Position numbers and translations under genes: made by a program. Shown in pieces: positions 9,634-18,916 of a DNA stretch of 64,000 nucleotides; positions within the stretch are counted from its first letter, which is position 1, and each line of letters opens with the position of its first letter. The notes under the pieces are model-generated. The model did not search any database. It saw only the letters and a program-made list of their open reading frames with translations, and had not been told where the DNA came from. The stretch comes from JACCXM01 sp041390745 (lineage in GTDB: Bacteria > Chloroflexota > Chloroflexia > Thermomicrobiales > UBA6265). The DNA lies in NCBI GenBank assembly GCA_041390745.1, contig JAWKPJ010000017.1, positions 1-64,000 of the forward strand. The letters run 5' to 3'.

Positions 9634-9951
9634 GCGCGTACTCCCAGCGAATCTCAGCAGACCAACGCGCGGGGCAGAGCCGAGCGAACATAATGCTCAG
9701 ACAGCCGACAACGGCGCGGAGTATAGGCCGATTGTATGGCATGGGCCACACAGGGCGTCCCACCGCATCGAACTCAGCGCGGGCAGGGGGTCAGGCCGTG
9801 CCGCCATACCTGGAAAAGAAATCAAAGAGATACACAGATATTTAGATTGTGCGATAGAATCGAGACGGTCCGGATCACAGAGTGTTCGGGTTTGGGTCCT
9901 GTCGCACGAGGCCACAGTGCAGTCGCGTCGGGTGAGGAGGTATCGATCCCC
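9634..9951. other. Divergent intergenic region between secD and the sugar dehydrogenase
   Basis: This 318-bp region separates divergent genes. A -10-like TAGAAT lies at 9855-9860 on the + strand in a locally AT-rich patch and could belong to a promoter of the sugar dehydrogenase gene; the -35 is poor. A clear ribosome-binding site GAGGAGG is at 9934-9940. No convincing small gene was seen. Confidence 0.4.
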
Positions 9952-11547
9952 ATGAGTGCCGCGCGGAATTGGTTATCCGGAGTCGTCGTCCTCATCATGC
10001 TGGGAGGAGGAATGCTGGCAGCGTCTGCCCAGGATGCAACGCCAGAACCGCTCCCGCCCGCTCCTAACGCCGGGAGCCCGCTTCCGGGACAGTACGCGTT
10101 CTATCCCGCTGACGTCGCGCAACCTGGCGGAGACCTCCCGGGAGACCCGGCCGTGCAACTGGTCCGGATTACCGACCAACTCGAAGAACCGGTCAACGTC
10201 GCTGCGCCTATGGATGGCACCGGGCGCATCTTTGTCGTAGAGCGCGGCGGGAAGATCAAGATCGTGCAACCAGATGGCACGGTCTTGCCGGAACCGTTCC
10301 TGGACTGGACGGGCTGGACGATGTCGGCCTTCCTGGAACAAGGGTTGCTCGGTCTGGCGTTCCACCCCAATTTTGCCCAGAACGGCGTTTTCTACATCAA
10401 CTACACCGATGTCTTGCGTAGCGGCGACGTGCTGACGCTGCAGTTCCGCGTCTCCGCTGATAACCCCAATGTGGCGGATCCGAAAAGCGCTGAGGTCATC
10501 AGTTTCCGTTCGCAACCGTATCCGAACCATATCGGCGGCGATATTGCGTTCGGACCGGACGGCTGCCTCTACATCGGCCATGGCGATGGTGGCCTCGAAG
10601 GTGACCCGCTGGACGCCGGTCAGGATCTGACGACGCATCTTGGCAAGATGTTGCGCATCGACGTTAACCCGAACCTGGGTCTGCCCGCGTGCGGCGCGGA
10701 GTGGACGCTTCCCAGCGCGGATGTTGCGGCCGAGGCGGCGGCAATGGAGCCTGTGTCGCCGCAGACACACGCTGTAAACGGCGCCGGGACGGGACGGGAA
10801 ATGATCGGTAAGGGGTACGCGATCCCTGCCGATAACCCGTTCGTCAAGGGCGACATGATCCTCGATCTCTTCGGGCTCACCGAAGATGACTTCGCGCGCT
10901 ACCACCCGTACGCCGCGCCGGAGATCTGGGCGTTCGGTATTCGCAACCCGTGGCAATTCTCCTTCGACCGTGAGACTGGCGACCTGTGGATTGGCGACGT
11001 TGGCCAGAACTTCTGGGAGGAGATTGACTTCGAGCCTGCCAGCAGCGCCGGCGGCTTCAACTACGGTTGGAAGTTCCTGCAGGGGTCGCACTGCTTCCCG
11101 GACAGCATGAACCCGGATTGCCCGAAAGTGGGGGTTTTGCCGGTCGCTGAGTATCCGCATGACCCAACCGGCGGCTCAACCGTGATTGGCGGGCACGTTT
11201 ACCGGGGCGATGCCTATCCAACACTGGCGGGCATCTACTTCGTTTCCGACTACATCTCAGGCCGGGTCTGGGGCATTGCTCCCAACGCTGGCGCCTGGCA
11301 AATGGAAGAGTTGTTGGACACCTCACTCTTCGTCACCGGGTCCGGTGAGGATGAAGCGGGCAACATTTACTTCACGTCGTGCGAGTGCGGCTACGGGCAG
11401 ACCGCGCCAAACCCACGCGGGGCGCTCTGGATGCTGGTTGCCGCCGAGGCGGTCCCGGATGGCGCAACTCTGGCGCCGGCAGGCCCCAAGCCGACGGATG
11501 ATGAGAGCGTCGAAGAGGTCGTTGAGGCGGCGACACCGACGCCGTAA
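9952..11547 (+). CDS. Secreted PQQ-dependent sugar dehydrogenase (GSDH/HHIP-like)
   Basis: This 531-residue exported protein has a signal peptide (about residues 1-25, ending ASA) and a six-bladed beta-propeller of the soluble aldose/glucose dehydrogenase family. Typical motifs are GRIFVVERGGKIKI, EQGLLGLAFHPNF, and WAFGIRNPWQFSFDRETGDLWIGDVGQN in pieces, the last containing conserved Arg/Asn and Asp residues of the PQQ-binding face. A long insert between residues about 240 and 300 and an acidic Thr/Pro-rich C-terminal tail are present. It would oxidise sugars outside the membrane and pass electrons to the chain. The ATG at 9952 was chosen because of the strong GAGGAGG upstream. No PQQ synthesis genes are in the window. 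Confidence 0.85.
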   Translation: MSAARNWLSGVVVLIMLGGGMLAASAQDATPEPLPPAPNAGSPLPGQYAFYPADVAQPGGDLPGDPAVQLVRITDQLEEPVNVAAPMDGTGRIFVVERGGKIKIVQPDGTVLPEPFLDWTGWTMSAFLEQGLLGLAFHPNFAQNGVFYINYTDVLRSGDVLTLQFRVSADNPNVADPKSAEVISFRSQPYPNHIGGDIAFGPDGCLYIGHGDGGLEGDPLDAGQDLTTHLGKMLRIDVNPNLGLPACGAEWTLPSADVAAEAAAMEPVSPQTHAVNGAGTGREMIGKGYAIPADNPFVKGDMILDLFGLTEDDFARYHPYAAPEIWAFGIRNPWQFSFDRETGDLWIGDVGQNFWEEIDFEPASSAGGFNYGWKFLQGSHCFPDSMNPDCPKVGVLPVAEYPHDPTGGSTVIGGHVYRGDAYPTLAGIYFVSDYISGRVWGIAPNAGAWQMEELLDTSLFVTGSGEDEAGNIYFTSCECGYGQTAPNPRGALWMLVAAEAVPDGATLAPAGPKPTDDESVEEVVEAATPTP

Positions 11548-11723
11548 GGTTGCTGGCGGCGCCGTGGGATGGGAGAACCCGGGGTGAGGGCTTTGCTCTT
11601 GCCCCGGTCTCCGTGGTGCACCCGTGCTTGCAGCGCCTGTTGACGACACGCTGCTGCGGCGGCAACATCAGGCGTGCCGGATGTCCGGCGAGGCGAGTCA
11701 TCTTGATTGCACAAGGAGTTTCC

Positions 11724-13085
11724 ATGACCGCGACAGGCGCTGATCTGGATGCCCAGGCACTCGTTGCATCCGCACTGGAGCACTGTGTCTTCCCACTTGC
11801 ACCGGCAGAGGACATTGCCAGGGATGGCGTGCGCATGTGGGTCAAGGGCGAGGGGGTTCGGGTCACCGACGCTGGTGGGCGGGAGTACCTGGACATGATG
11901 AGCTCCCACGCGCGGGCGAACTCCCTGGGCTATGGCAACGCCGAGATCGCTGACGCCGTCGCCGCCCAACTGAAGACCATGCACTACGCGGGCACCGTCA
12001 ACAACATGGCGCCGCCGACGGTGCAACTTGCCGACAAACTCGTGGAACTCACGCCCGAGGGGCTGACCAAGGTAGTCTTCGTCAGCGGTGGTTCGGAAGC
12101 TGTGGAATCGGCGATCAAAATCGCGAAGCAGTACCAGATTCACGCCGGCAAGCCTCGCGCGTACAAGATCATCTCGCGCTGGAACGCCTATCACGGTGCG
12201 ACAATGGGCGCCCTGGGAGCCACCGACTGGCTCGGCACGCGGCACATTTCAGAACCAGGTGTTCCCGGCTATTCGCATATTCCGGGCCCGATGCGGTACC
12301 GAAACCCCTTTGGCATGGAGGAAGCGGCGTACTACGCATTTTGCGCCGACTACCTGGAAAACCAGATCCTGCACGAAGGGCCTGACCTGGTGGCCGCGTT
12401 CATCGCCGAGCCGATCATGCAGGCGCACGGTGTGAACGACGGTTCGACCGAGTATTTCGCGCGAGTGCGCGAAATCTGCGACAGGTACGGTGTACTCCTG
12501 ATTGTCGATGAGGTGATCACTGGCTTCGGCCGGGCCGGCTCCTGGTTTGCCAGTGAGCAGATGGATATCAAACCGGACATCATGACCATGGCCAAGGCGA
12601 TGACCGCCGGGTACATGCCCATGGGCGCGGTGGTCGCCCGGCCGGAACTCATCGACGCGTTGCCGGTCTACCGACATGTGCATACCTACAGTGGACACGC
12701 GGGCGCGGCGGCAGCCGCGAATGCCGTGATTGCCATCAAGGAGCGCGAGAACCTCATTGAGTACGGGAAGGACATGGGAGAGTACATGCTGGATTCCCTG
12801 CATGAGTTCCTTGATCCTCACCCGATTGTCGGCGACGTGCGCGGCAAGGGCATGTGGTTGGCAGTCGATTTCACTGCGGACAAGGAAAGCAAGGCGCCCT
12901 TCTCGGATGACACTGTCAAGGCGGTCGTCGCCCGGATGTTCGAACACGGGGTGATTGCCAGCGCGATCGGAACCTCGTTCGAGATGGCGCCGCCGCTGAT
13001 CTCTACAAAGGCAGATCTGGACGAAGCCGTGCGGGTCGCTGCCCTGGCGATCAACGAAGTTGCCGCCGAGCGCAGGCTGGTCTAG
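11724..13085 (+). CDS. Class-III aminotransferase (omega-transaminase type)
   Basis: This 453-residue PLP enzyme of fold type I transfers amino groups from omega-amino compounds or amino acids to keto acids. It shows FVSGGSEAVESAIKIAKQY (phosphate-binding segment), the Asp of LLIVDEVITGFGRAG that contacts the pyridine nitrogen, and the PLP lysine in MTMAKAMTAGYMPMGA. The length is as usual for the class. The ATG at 11724 has AAGGAG six bases upstream. Its TAG stop shares the palindromic CTAG with the convergent nadD stop. Substrate cannot be assigned; beta-alanine, gamma-aminobutyrate, taurine and putrescine are possibilities in this family. Confidence 0.87.
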   Translation: MTATGADLDAQALVASALEHCVFPLAPAEDIARDGVRMWVKGEGVRVTDAGGREYLDMMSSHARANSLGYGNAEIADAVAAQLKTMHYAGTVNNMAPPTVQLADKLVELTPEGLTKVVFVSGGSEAVESAIKIAKQYQIHAGKPRAYKIISRWNAYHGATMGALGATDWLGTRHISEPGVPGYSHIPGPMRYRNPFGMEEAAYYAFCADYLENQILHEGPDLVAAFIAEPIMQAHGVNDGSTEYFARVREICDRYGVLLIVDEVITGFGRAGSWFASEQMDIKPDIMTMAKAMTAGYMPMGAVVARPELIDALPVYRHVHTYSGHAGAAAAANAVIAIKERENLIEYGKDMGEYMLDSLHEFLDPHPIVGDVRGKGMWLAVDFTADKESKAPFSDDTVKAVVARMFEHGVIASAIGTSFEMAPPLISTKADLDEAVRVAALAINEVAAERRLV

Positions 13086-13726
13086 CGCTTCGCGTATCTC
13101 GGGAGGTAGAGCCCGTGGTCCTCGATGTACCGGACCACGGGTGCGACCGTGAGGTCGTCGATGGATTCGCCATTCGCAACGCGTTGCCGAATTTCGGATG
13201 AGGAGTACGGCAGTTCGGCGAGCGGCGCCAGGTGAACCCGCCCTGCCAGGGCGGGCAGGGCGTCGGTGAGGTGCGCCAGGTCGGTGTCGATACCCGGGCG
13301 CCCGACCACACCCAGGTCAGCGAGCGCCAGGATACGCTCTGGATTGCGCCAGTTCGGGAAATCCCGCAGGGAATCCTCCCCCATCAGGAAGAAGTAGCGG
13401 GCAGGCCCCAAATCGTCAGTCAATCGCTCCAGGGTGTCCACGGTGTAGGAAGGGCCAGGCCGGTCGATTTCTACTCGGCTCACAATGTCCCTGGTCGTCT
13501 CGCCAAGCGCCAGCTGCACCATGGCGATGCGGTCTGCATCCGAACTGACGATCTGACCTCGTTTGTGGGGCGGCTGGCCAGCGACAACCCAGATGATCTG
13601 ATCCAGATCGAGTTTTTCGCGTAGCCCGTTCGCAATGTGCAAGTGCCCCAGGTGGATGGGGTCAAATGTCCCACCGAACACGCCTATGCGGCGAAGTGGG
13701 TCCCGGTCTGAGGTGGCTTTCGTCAC
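13082..13726 (-). CDS. nadD: Nicotinate-nucleotide adenylyltransferase
   Basis: NadD adenylates nicotinate mononucleotide to deamido-NAD in NAD synthesis. The 214-residue protein opens with the nucleotidyltransferase motif IGVFGGTFDPIHLGHLHIA, has the PPHK motif at QPPHKRG, and ends with YSSSEIRQRVANGESI, the ISSTxIR-type motif. A GTG at 13726 is chosen because CAGGAGA lies just upstream; a longer frame to 13783 has no site. The last four bases overlap the end of the convergent aminotransferase gene, the two stops sharing CTAG. Confidence 0.93.
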   Translation of the reverse strand: MTKATSDRDPLRRIGVFGGTFDPIHLGHLHIANGLREKLDLDQIIWVVAGQPPHKRGQIVSSDADRIAMVQLALGETTRDIVSRVEIDRPGPSYTVDTLERLTDDLGPARYFFLMGEDSLRDFPNWRNPERILALADLGVVGRPGIDTDLAHLTDALPALAGRVHLAPLAELPYSSSEIRQRVANGESIDDLTVAPVVRYIEDHGLYLPRYAKR

Positions 13727-13800
13727 GGAGTCTCCTGATCGATCGTGCGAGCGCCAGATTGTATCAGGGGGTGACGACACCACGGTTCCGGCAACGCCAT

Positions 13801-13809
13801 TGCTATAGT
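13801..13809 (+). promoter_or_regulatory. Extended -10 promoter before the PHP phosphatase gene
   Basis: The string TGCTATAGT is an extended -10 element (TGN plus TATAGT, five of six matches). Transcription would start near 13816, leaving a very short leader before the start codon. No good -35 is visible, which is normal for extended -10 promoters. Confidence 0.45.
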
Positions 13810-13847
13810 TCCGGGCAGGTGAGCCGGTGGGGACGAGAGGCGAAGGC

Positions 13848-14669
13848 GTGTTCGATTACCACGTACACAGCACATACTCGGTAGATTGCGCCATTCCCAT
13901 GGCGCAGTCCTGTGAGGCAGCCATTGCCGCAGGCGTGACGGAAATCGCGATCACAGACCACGTTGATCACGTCCCGGCGGATCTCGGCTTCGGTTTTTAC
14001 CGGCCCGAGGAGTACCTGCGGGAGCTTGACGATGTCCGGGAACGATTTGCGGGGCGTCTGACCGTCCTGCGCGGCGCCGAAGTTGATTACAACGACAGCA
14101 CCGTCGAAGACGTTTCCCGTTTTCTTGACCGCTACCGGGATGAGTACGACTTCATTATCGGGTCAGTGCATTACTTCAGTGACGGCGCCATGATTTTTCC
14201 GGATTACTTCGCGGGCAAGTCGCTGGAGGACGTGTTTTCACCGTACCTCGACCAGGTCGAGCGGGCCGTGGCGACCGGCTGGTTCGACTCCATTGGGCAC
14301 CTCGATCTCCCCAAGCGTTATGCGCCAAAGACTCATCGCGACTACGACCCACTGTTGTTCAAGGAGCGGCTGGAGCCGATCTTCGACCGCATGATTGCCA
14401 GCGGCGTGGCGTTTGAGATCAATACCTCCGGACTGCGCCAGACACCGCGCACCAGCATGCCCAGCGGGCTGGTCGTGCGGTGGTACGCGGATCGTGGCGG
14501 CAAACTGATCACTACCGGCTCCGATTCGCACGCCGCCCAGACAGTCGGGGCGGGCATCCCGCTGACCCTCGACATGTTGCAGCTTTGCGGCGTCGAGAAC
14601 GTCGCTTCGTTCCGAAAGCACGAGGCGACCCTGGTCCCCATCACCACGTTGCAATCGCGCGACGCCTGA
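13848..14669 (+). CDS. PHP-domain phosphatase, histidinol-phosphatase (HisK) family
   Basis: This metal-dependent phosphoesterase of about 273 residues probably hydrolyses histidinol phosphate in histidine synthesis. Metal ligands are visible in DYHVHSTYS near the N-terminus, in ITDHVDH, in RGAEVDY, in GSVHYF, and in the C-terminal TTGSDSHAAQTVG. The GTG at 13848 has GAGAGG seven bases upstream; the frame also contains a GTG at 13827 that would add seven residues. The gene is preceded by an extended -10 promoter. HisK of the Bacillus type is the closest match, but other PHP phosphatases share these motifs. Confidence 0.82.
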   Translation: MFDYHVHSTYSVDCAIPMAQSCEAAIAAGVTEIAITDHVDHVPADLGFGFYRPEEYLRELDDVRERFAGRLTVLRGAEVDYNDSTVEDVSRFLDRYRDEYDFIIGSVHYFSDGAMIFPDYFAGKSLEDVFSPYLDQVERAVATGWFDSIGHLDLPKRYAPKTHRDYDPLLFKERLEPIFDRMIASGVAFEINTSGLRQTPRTSMPSGLVVRWYADRGGKLITTGSDSHAAQTVGAGIPLTLDMLQLCGVENVASFRKHEATLVPITTLQSRDA

Positions 14670-14689
14670 GTCTGCTTTAGACATTGTCG

Positions 14690-15604
14690 ATGGACGCGCC
14701 ATCTGACCGAGCGCCACGAAGCCGCGCTTCACGCACCTCGCCGGGTGGTGGCGCCAGGCGTCATCCGCAGCGGGCAGCCGGGGAGGGCGGGCGCGGCCTG
14801 GTGACAAACGCGTTGTGGCGCACCAGCCCCCACTTCCTGGCCGGAATGGCAGCGATTGCGGGCGCCGCACACCTGCTGCCCGCGCCGCCGATCAGTGCAC
14901 CCTTGCGCATGATCGTGGTGCTTGCGGTGCTGCTTCTGGGCATTGGCGCAACCTTTGTCTTCGATCGCGCCTCCGCTCGACCCTACTGGCAACTTGTGCT
15001 GGCAGTAATCCTGGTAGAAATGCCGGTTGTGGCGCTCCAGTCGTCGGCGGTGCGCACCCCGTTCGTTGCACTGGGGCGTGGCTCATCAGGGTTCGCCATC
15101 TCGATGACCATCGCATGCCTGCTCGTGCTGCTGGGGCTTTTGGTCTTTGGAGTGCTCGTGCAGCGGGATCCGGCTGAGAACACGGCCCTGCTGTTGCTCT
15201 TGCCGGCGCTTGTCGTCCCGGCGGTGCTGGGGGCAGGCTCGGAACTGGATGAAACCGCATCGCTGGCGATGTTCGGGGAGTCCGCGCTACTCGCCGGGGT
15301 GGCAGCATTCATTGCGCTGCTCGGACCTGCTGGCTGGCGTCCGCTCCTTGCCGCCGCGGTCTTCGTTCTGCAGTTTGTTGGGCTTCTGGTCCTCGGGAAG
15401 GGTCCGGTGATCGGGCCAGAACCTGGATTTGTCAGCTACTTCTGCGTCAGCCTGGTGCTGATGGCGGCACTCGGTCTGATAATTCTGGCCCCTGTGGGAG
15501 CCATGTTTGCCCGCCGCTTCTTCCAGACAGTTGACGAACGGGCGGGAATTGCCGCGCCAGCGAGGGTTCCCCAACGGGGTGCTCGCCGGCGCAGCGATAG
15601 TTAG
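14690..15604 (+). CDS. Polytopic membrane protein of unknown function
   Basis: I do not recognise this 304-residue protein. After a basic Arg-rich N-terminal segment of about 40 residues, eight hydrophobic segments follow, roughly at 48-68, 73-94, 100-120, 140-162, 168-188, 195-220, 225-245 and 250-280. The C-terminus is again basic. No catalytic motif is visible. It begins 20 bp after the PHP phosphatase stop and ends four bases before the convergent gyrA stop, so it may share a transcript with the phosphatase gene. A TTG two codons upstream of the ATG is an alternative start. Confidence 0.65.
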   Translation: MDAPSDRAPRSRASRTSPGGGARRHPQRAAGEGGRGLVTNALWRTSPHFLAGMAAIAGAAHLLPAPPISAPLRMIVVLAVLLLGIGATFVFDRASARPYWQLVLAVILVEMPVVALQSSAVRTPFVALGRGSSGFAISMTIACLLVLLGLLVFGVLVQRDPAENTALLLLLPALVVPAVLGAGSELDETASLAMFGESALLAGVAAFIALLGPAGWRPLLAAAVFVLQFVGLLVLGKGPVIGPEPGFVSYFCVSLVLMAALGLIILAPVGAMFARRFFQTVDERAGIAAPARVPQRGARRRSDS

Positions 15605-15608
15605 CCGC

Positions 15609-18101
15609 CTACTTCGGAATGGAGTCGGACGCTCCATTGCCGTTCAGCGCCGGAATGGTGGGGTCGTTCTCCTCTTCCTTTTTCTCCACAATCGTCATGG
15701 TAGCCACGCCTTCGTCCGGATCCAGCTTCATTAACGTGACGCCCTGCGTCTGCCGGCCGATTGTCGGGATCTGCGCGACCGGGAGGCGGATGACCTTTCC
15801 GGAGGTGCTCATCAGCATGAGGGCGTGTTCGTCATTCACCATGCCGGCGCCGACAATGTGGCCAGTCTTGGTGGTCAAGCGCATGGCCAGCACACCCTTG
15901 CCCCCCCTGCCTTGCGCCGAGAAATGCCTGGTAGCTGTTCGCTTGCCGAGGCCCTTTTCGGCCACAACCAGCAAGTCAAGGCCCTCAACAATGACCTCGG
16001 AGGCAATCACGCGGTCACCCGGGTCCATCCGGATGCCGATCACGCCAGCCGCCTGGCGTCCCATTGACCGCACATCGTCCTCACGGAACCGGATAGCCTG
16101 CCCGCCCTGACTCACAAGCACGATCTCGTCGTCGCCGGTCGTCATCCGTACCCAGGCCAACTCGTCTTCGGGATCGATGCCGATGGCGATCAGGCCGCTG
16201 GAGCGCACCGATCGGAACTGGGAGAGTTCTGTGCGCTTCACGCGGCCCAGGCGTGTGGTGAAGAACAGATACTGCGCCGAGTCGTAATCCTTCACCTTCA
16301 TCAAGGTTGTGACGGTCTCATCTGGCTGCATGTTGACCAGATTGATGATCGGCATACCCTTGGCTGTGCGTCCAGCATCAGGCAACTCGTGTACCTTCAA
16401 CTGGTAGACACGCCCACGGTTGGTGAAAACCAGCAACCAGTCGTGACTGTTTGCCGCCAGGATGTGCTGGACAGCATCCTCGTCGCGCATCTTGACGCCA
16501 GTCACGCCCCGGCCTCCGCGCCGCTGGGTGCGGAACACCTCATCGCTGCTGCGCTTGACGTAACCGCGGTTCGTCAGTGTGACCAGGACGTCGACTTCGG
16601 GGATGAGATCCTCTTCGGAGATCGCGCCCGAGATGTCCTGGATACGCGTGCGGCGCTCGTCACCGTACTTTTCCTTGAGTGCCTGCAGATCCTGACGGAC
16701 AACGCCGAGAATCAGGCGCGCATCGCCCAGCAGGGTTTCCAGACGCAGGATTTCGGCGAGGACCTCTTTCAGTTCATCCTCGATCTTCTTGCGCTCCAGA
16801 CCAGCCAGGCGGGCGAGGCGCATATCGAGAATGGCCGTCGCCTGGACTTCCGTGAGCGTGAATTTCTTCATCAGGTTCGTCCGCGCCGTTTCCGTGGTGC
16901 GCGAGGCCCTGATGGTGGAAATCACCTCGTCGATGTTGTCGAGGGCGATCTTGAGACCTTCGAGAATATGGGCTCGCCGCCGCGCGCGTTCGAGCTCGAA
17001 CTCGGTGCGCCGCGTGATCACTTCCTGACGGTGGCTGATGTACTCCTGCAGGGCGCGTTTCAGCGTCAGGGTTCGCGGCTGCGTGCCACGCTCCACGAGC
17101 GCCAGCATGTTCACGCCAAAGCTGGATTGCAGTTGCGTGTGCTTGAAGAGGTTGTTCAGCACCTTGGTCGGCTGCGCATCCCGCTTGAGTTCAATAATGG
17201 CGCGCATGCCGGTGCGGTCGGACTCGTCGCGCAGGTCGCTGATGCCCTCCAGCTTGCCTTCGCGCACCTGGTCAGCTATTCGCTCCAGCAATACGGCCTT
17301 GTTGACCTGGTAGGGGAGTTCGGTGATCACAATCTGGTAGCGGCCGCCGCGCGCTGCTTCCTCTACGAAGGCCTTGGCGCGCACGACAATCCGGCCGCGC
17401 CCCGTTGCGTACGCTGCCTTGATGCCTTCTCGCCCCAGGATGATGCCGCCGGTCGGGAAATCCGGGCCGGTGACTGCGGTCATCAGGTCCTCAACCGTCG
17501 CATCCGGGTTGTCTATGAGCATGGTGGCCGCGTCGCAGACTTCGTTCAGGTTGTGCGGCGGGATGTTGGTCGCCATTCCGACGGCGATGCCAGAGCTGCC
17601 ATTGAGCAGCAGGTTCGGCAACCGGCCGGGCATGACCTTTGGCTCTTCCGTTGAGGCATCGTAGTTCGGCATGAAATCGACGGTGTTTTTGTCGAGATCA
17701 GCCAGGATCTCGTCCGAAATCGCGGTCAGGCGCGCTTCGGTGTAGCGCATGGACGCAGCGCCGTCACCATCGACCGAGCCGAAGTTGCCCTGGCCATCGA
17801 CCAGGGGGTAGCGCATGTTGAAGTCCTGCGCCAGGCGCACCAGGGTGTCATAGACCGACGCATCACCGTGCGGGTGGTAGTTCTTGAGGACCTCACCGAC
17901 CACGCCGGCGCTCTTGCGGTAGCGGGTGTTGGAGCGCATCCCCATCTCGGCCATCGCGTAGAGCACCCGCCGGTGAACGGGCTTGAGGCCGTCTCGCGCA
18001 TCGGGAAGAGCGCGCTGCACAATCACGCTCATGGCGTAGTCGAGATACGACTGGCGCATTTCGGTGTCGAGACTTGCCAGCCGAACGTTTCCAATTTCCA
18101 C
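15609..18101 (-). CDS. gyrA: DNA gyrase subunit A
   Basis: GyrA is the DNA-breaking subunit of gyrase, which adds negative supercoils. The catalytic Tyr lies in AASMRYTEARL (about residue 120), the winged-helix/QRDR segment reads NYHPHGDASVYDTL, and the GyrA box QRRGGRG is present in the C-terminal beta-pinwheel, which separates it from topoisomerase IV ParC. The length of about 830 residues is normal. A GTG at 18101 has AGGGG nine bases upstream; a TTG at 18122 in the same frame would add seven residues. An Asn/Asp-rich tail (ALNGNGASDSIPK) ends the protein. gyrB is not in the window. Confidence 0.95.
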   Translation of the reverse strand: MEIGNVRLASLDTEMRQSYLDYAMSVIVQRALPDARDGLKPVHRRVLYAMAEMGMRSNTRYRKSAGVVGEVLKNYHPHGDASVYDTLVRLAQDFNMRYPLVDGQGNFGSVDGDGAASMRYTEARLTAISDEILADLDKNTVDFMPNYDASTEEPKVMPGRLPNLLLNGSSGIAVGMATNIPPHNLNEVCDAATMLIDNPDATVEDLMTAVTGPDFPTGGIILGREGIKAAYATGRGRIVVRAKAFVEEAARGGRYQIVITELPYQVNKAVLLERIADQVREGKLEGISDLRDESDRTGMRAIIELKRDAQPTKVLNNLFKHTQLQSSFGVNMLALVERGTQPRTLTLKRALQEYISHRQEVITRRTEFELERARRRAHILEGLKIALDNIDEVISTIRASRTTETARTNLMKKFTLTEVQATAILDMRLARLAGLERKKIEDELKEVLAEILRLETLLGDARLILGVVRQDLQALKEKYGDERRTRIQDISGAISEEDLIPEVDVLVTLTNRGYVKRSSDEVFRTQRRGGRGVTGVKMRDEDAVQHILAANSHDWLLVFTNRGRVYQLKVHELPDAGRTAKGMPIINLVNMQPDETVTTLMKVKDYDSAQYLFFTTRLGRVKRTELSQFRSVRSSGLIAIGIDPEDELAWVRMTTGDDEIVLVSQGGQAIRFREDDVRSMGRQAAGVIGIRMDPGDRVIASEVIVEGLDLLVVAEKGLGKRTATRHFSAQGRGGKGVLAMRLTTKTGHIVGAGMVNDEHALMLMSTSGKVIRLPVAQIPTIGRQTQGVTLMKLDPDEGVATMTIVEKKEEENDPTIPALNGNGASDSIPK

Positions 18102-18122
18102 GAGCGAATTCCCCTGTCTCAA

Positions 18123-18463
18123 TGCTGCTATGCAAGCAAATAATCTTGAATAAGTTTACCACGATTCGGCACATTCTTCAGCAGAAACATGGCGTCCGTA
18201 CGCGGAGATTCGTCGCGTTCGAGGGTGAAAGAGGACGACCGGGAAGGTGGCGCATCTGGCCGCGATGACGTCGCCTCACCGTGAGGACGCGCTGCGGCGC
18301 TGCCTGCTGTCGGCAACCAAATTGTTGCCGCTTTCAGGCTCCTTGCCCGCAGCGGCGTCAACGCGGAAGCCACGACGCTGCCGGGGCCCTGACCCGCCCA
18401 TGTTGGCAGCCATGGCGCAATTGGCGCTCTTTGGCGCCCAACGGTGAACCCGGCGCCTGTGAT
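18123..18463. other. Intergenic region upstream of gyrA
   Basis: This 340-bp stretch lies between the gyrA start and the 3' end of the Tat-signal protein gene, both on the minus strand. A possible gyrA promoter on the minus strand has an extended -10 (TGGTAAACT, core at 18153-18158) inside a short AT-rich patch; the -35 is poor. A small GGCGC hairpin near 18427-18442 may end the upstream transcript. No convincing gene was seen. Confidence 0.4.
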
Positions 18464-18916
18464 TCAGGGGCGCTTCTTCTTGCCCTGAATCTTGTCGGCT
18501 TTTCGCCTGGGCGCGTCGACCTGGTGCGAGCCGCCAACACTCGCCACAGCGACGTCAGAACCGCCCAGGCTAGTTGCCATGCCTGCGTCCGTTGGCTCCC
18601 CTGTCGGGGCCGGGGCTTCGGCCTCGGGCGGCATAACCGGGGTGGCAGGTGCGGCAAGTGCGGCGCTGCCTCCGGTTAACGACGGGCCCGGCTCGTCAAG
18701 AGTCCCATCACCTCCACCCGGCGCCGCGCCAGTTTCCGCGAGCGCCGGATCGTATGGATCCGGCGCAAGGTCATTCACGGGCGGTGACGGGTCGATCTGC
18801 GCTTCGGCCTCCCGCATCGGCCAGGGTACGATGGCTCCCGTTGCCAACGCGAGACCAGCCAGTGTGGTCGCACCCGTTGCCAGCAACGTCCGCCGCGAAA
18901 GGTGAGGGTGCGTCAT
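18464..18916 (-). CDS. Tat-exported hypothetical protein
   Basis: I do not recognise this 150-residue protein. It starts with a twin-arginine signal (SRRTLLATGATTLAGLALA) and then has a low-complexity Pro/Ala/Gly-rich mature part with no Cys, ending in a strongly basic tail (KADKIQGKKKRP). Its ATG follows directly on the TAA of the upstream gene, so both small exported proteins are translated from one message. The mature part looks disordered, as in wall-associated or spacer proteins. Confidence 0.6.
   Translation of the reverse strand: MTHPHLSRRTLLATGATTLAGLALATGAIVPWPMREAEAQIDPSPPVNDLAPDPYDPALAETGAAPGGGDGTLDEPGPSLTGGSAALAAPATPVMPPEAEAPAPTGEPTDAGMATSLGGSDVAVASVGGSHQVDAPRRKADKIQGKKKRP

Noticed and set aside
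9973..11160. Open frame of 395 codons antisense to the sugar dehydrogenase
   Set aside because: Shadow frame; the plus-strand gene has a signal peptide and family motifs.
16389..17654. Long open frame (421 codons) antisense to gyrA
   Set aside because: It is a shadow of the intact gyrA frame caused by GC-rich codon use; no ribosome-binding site or family motif.
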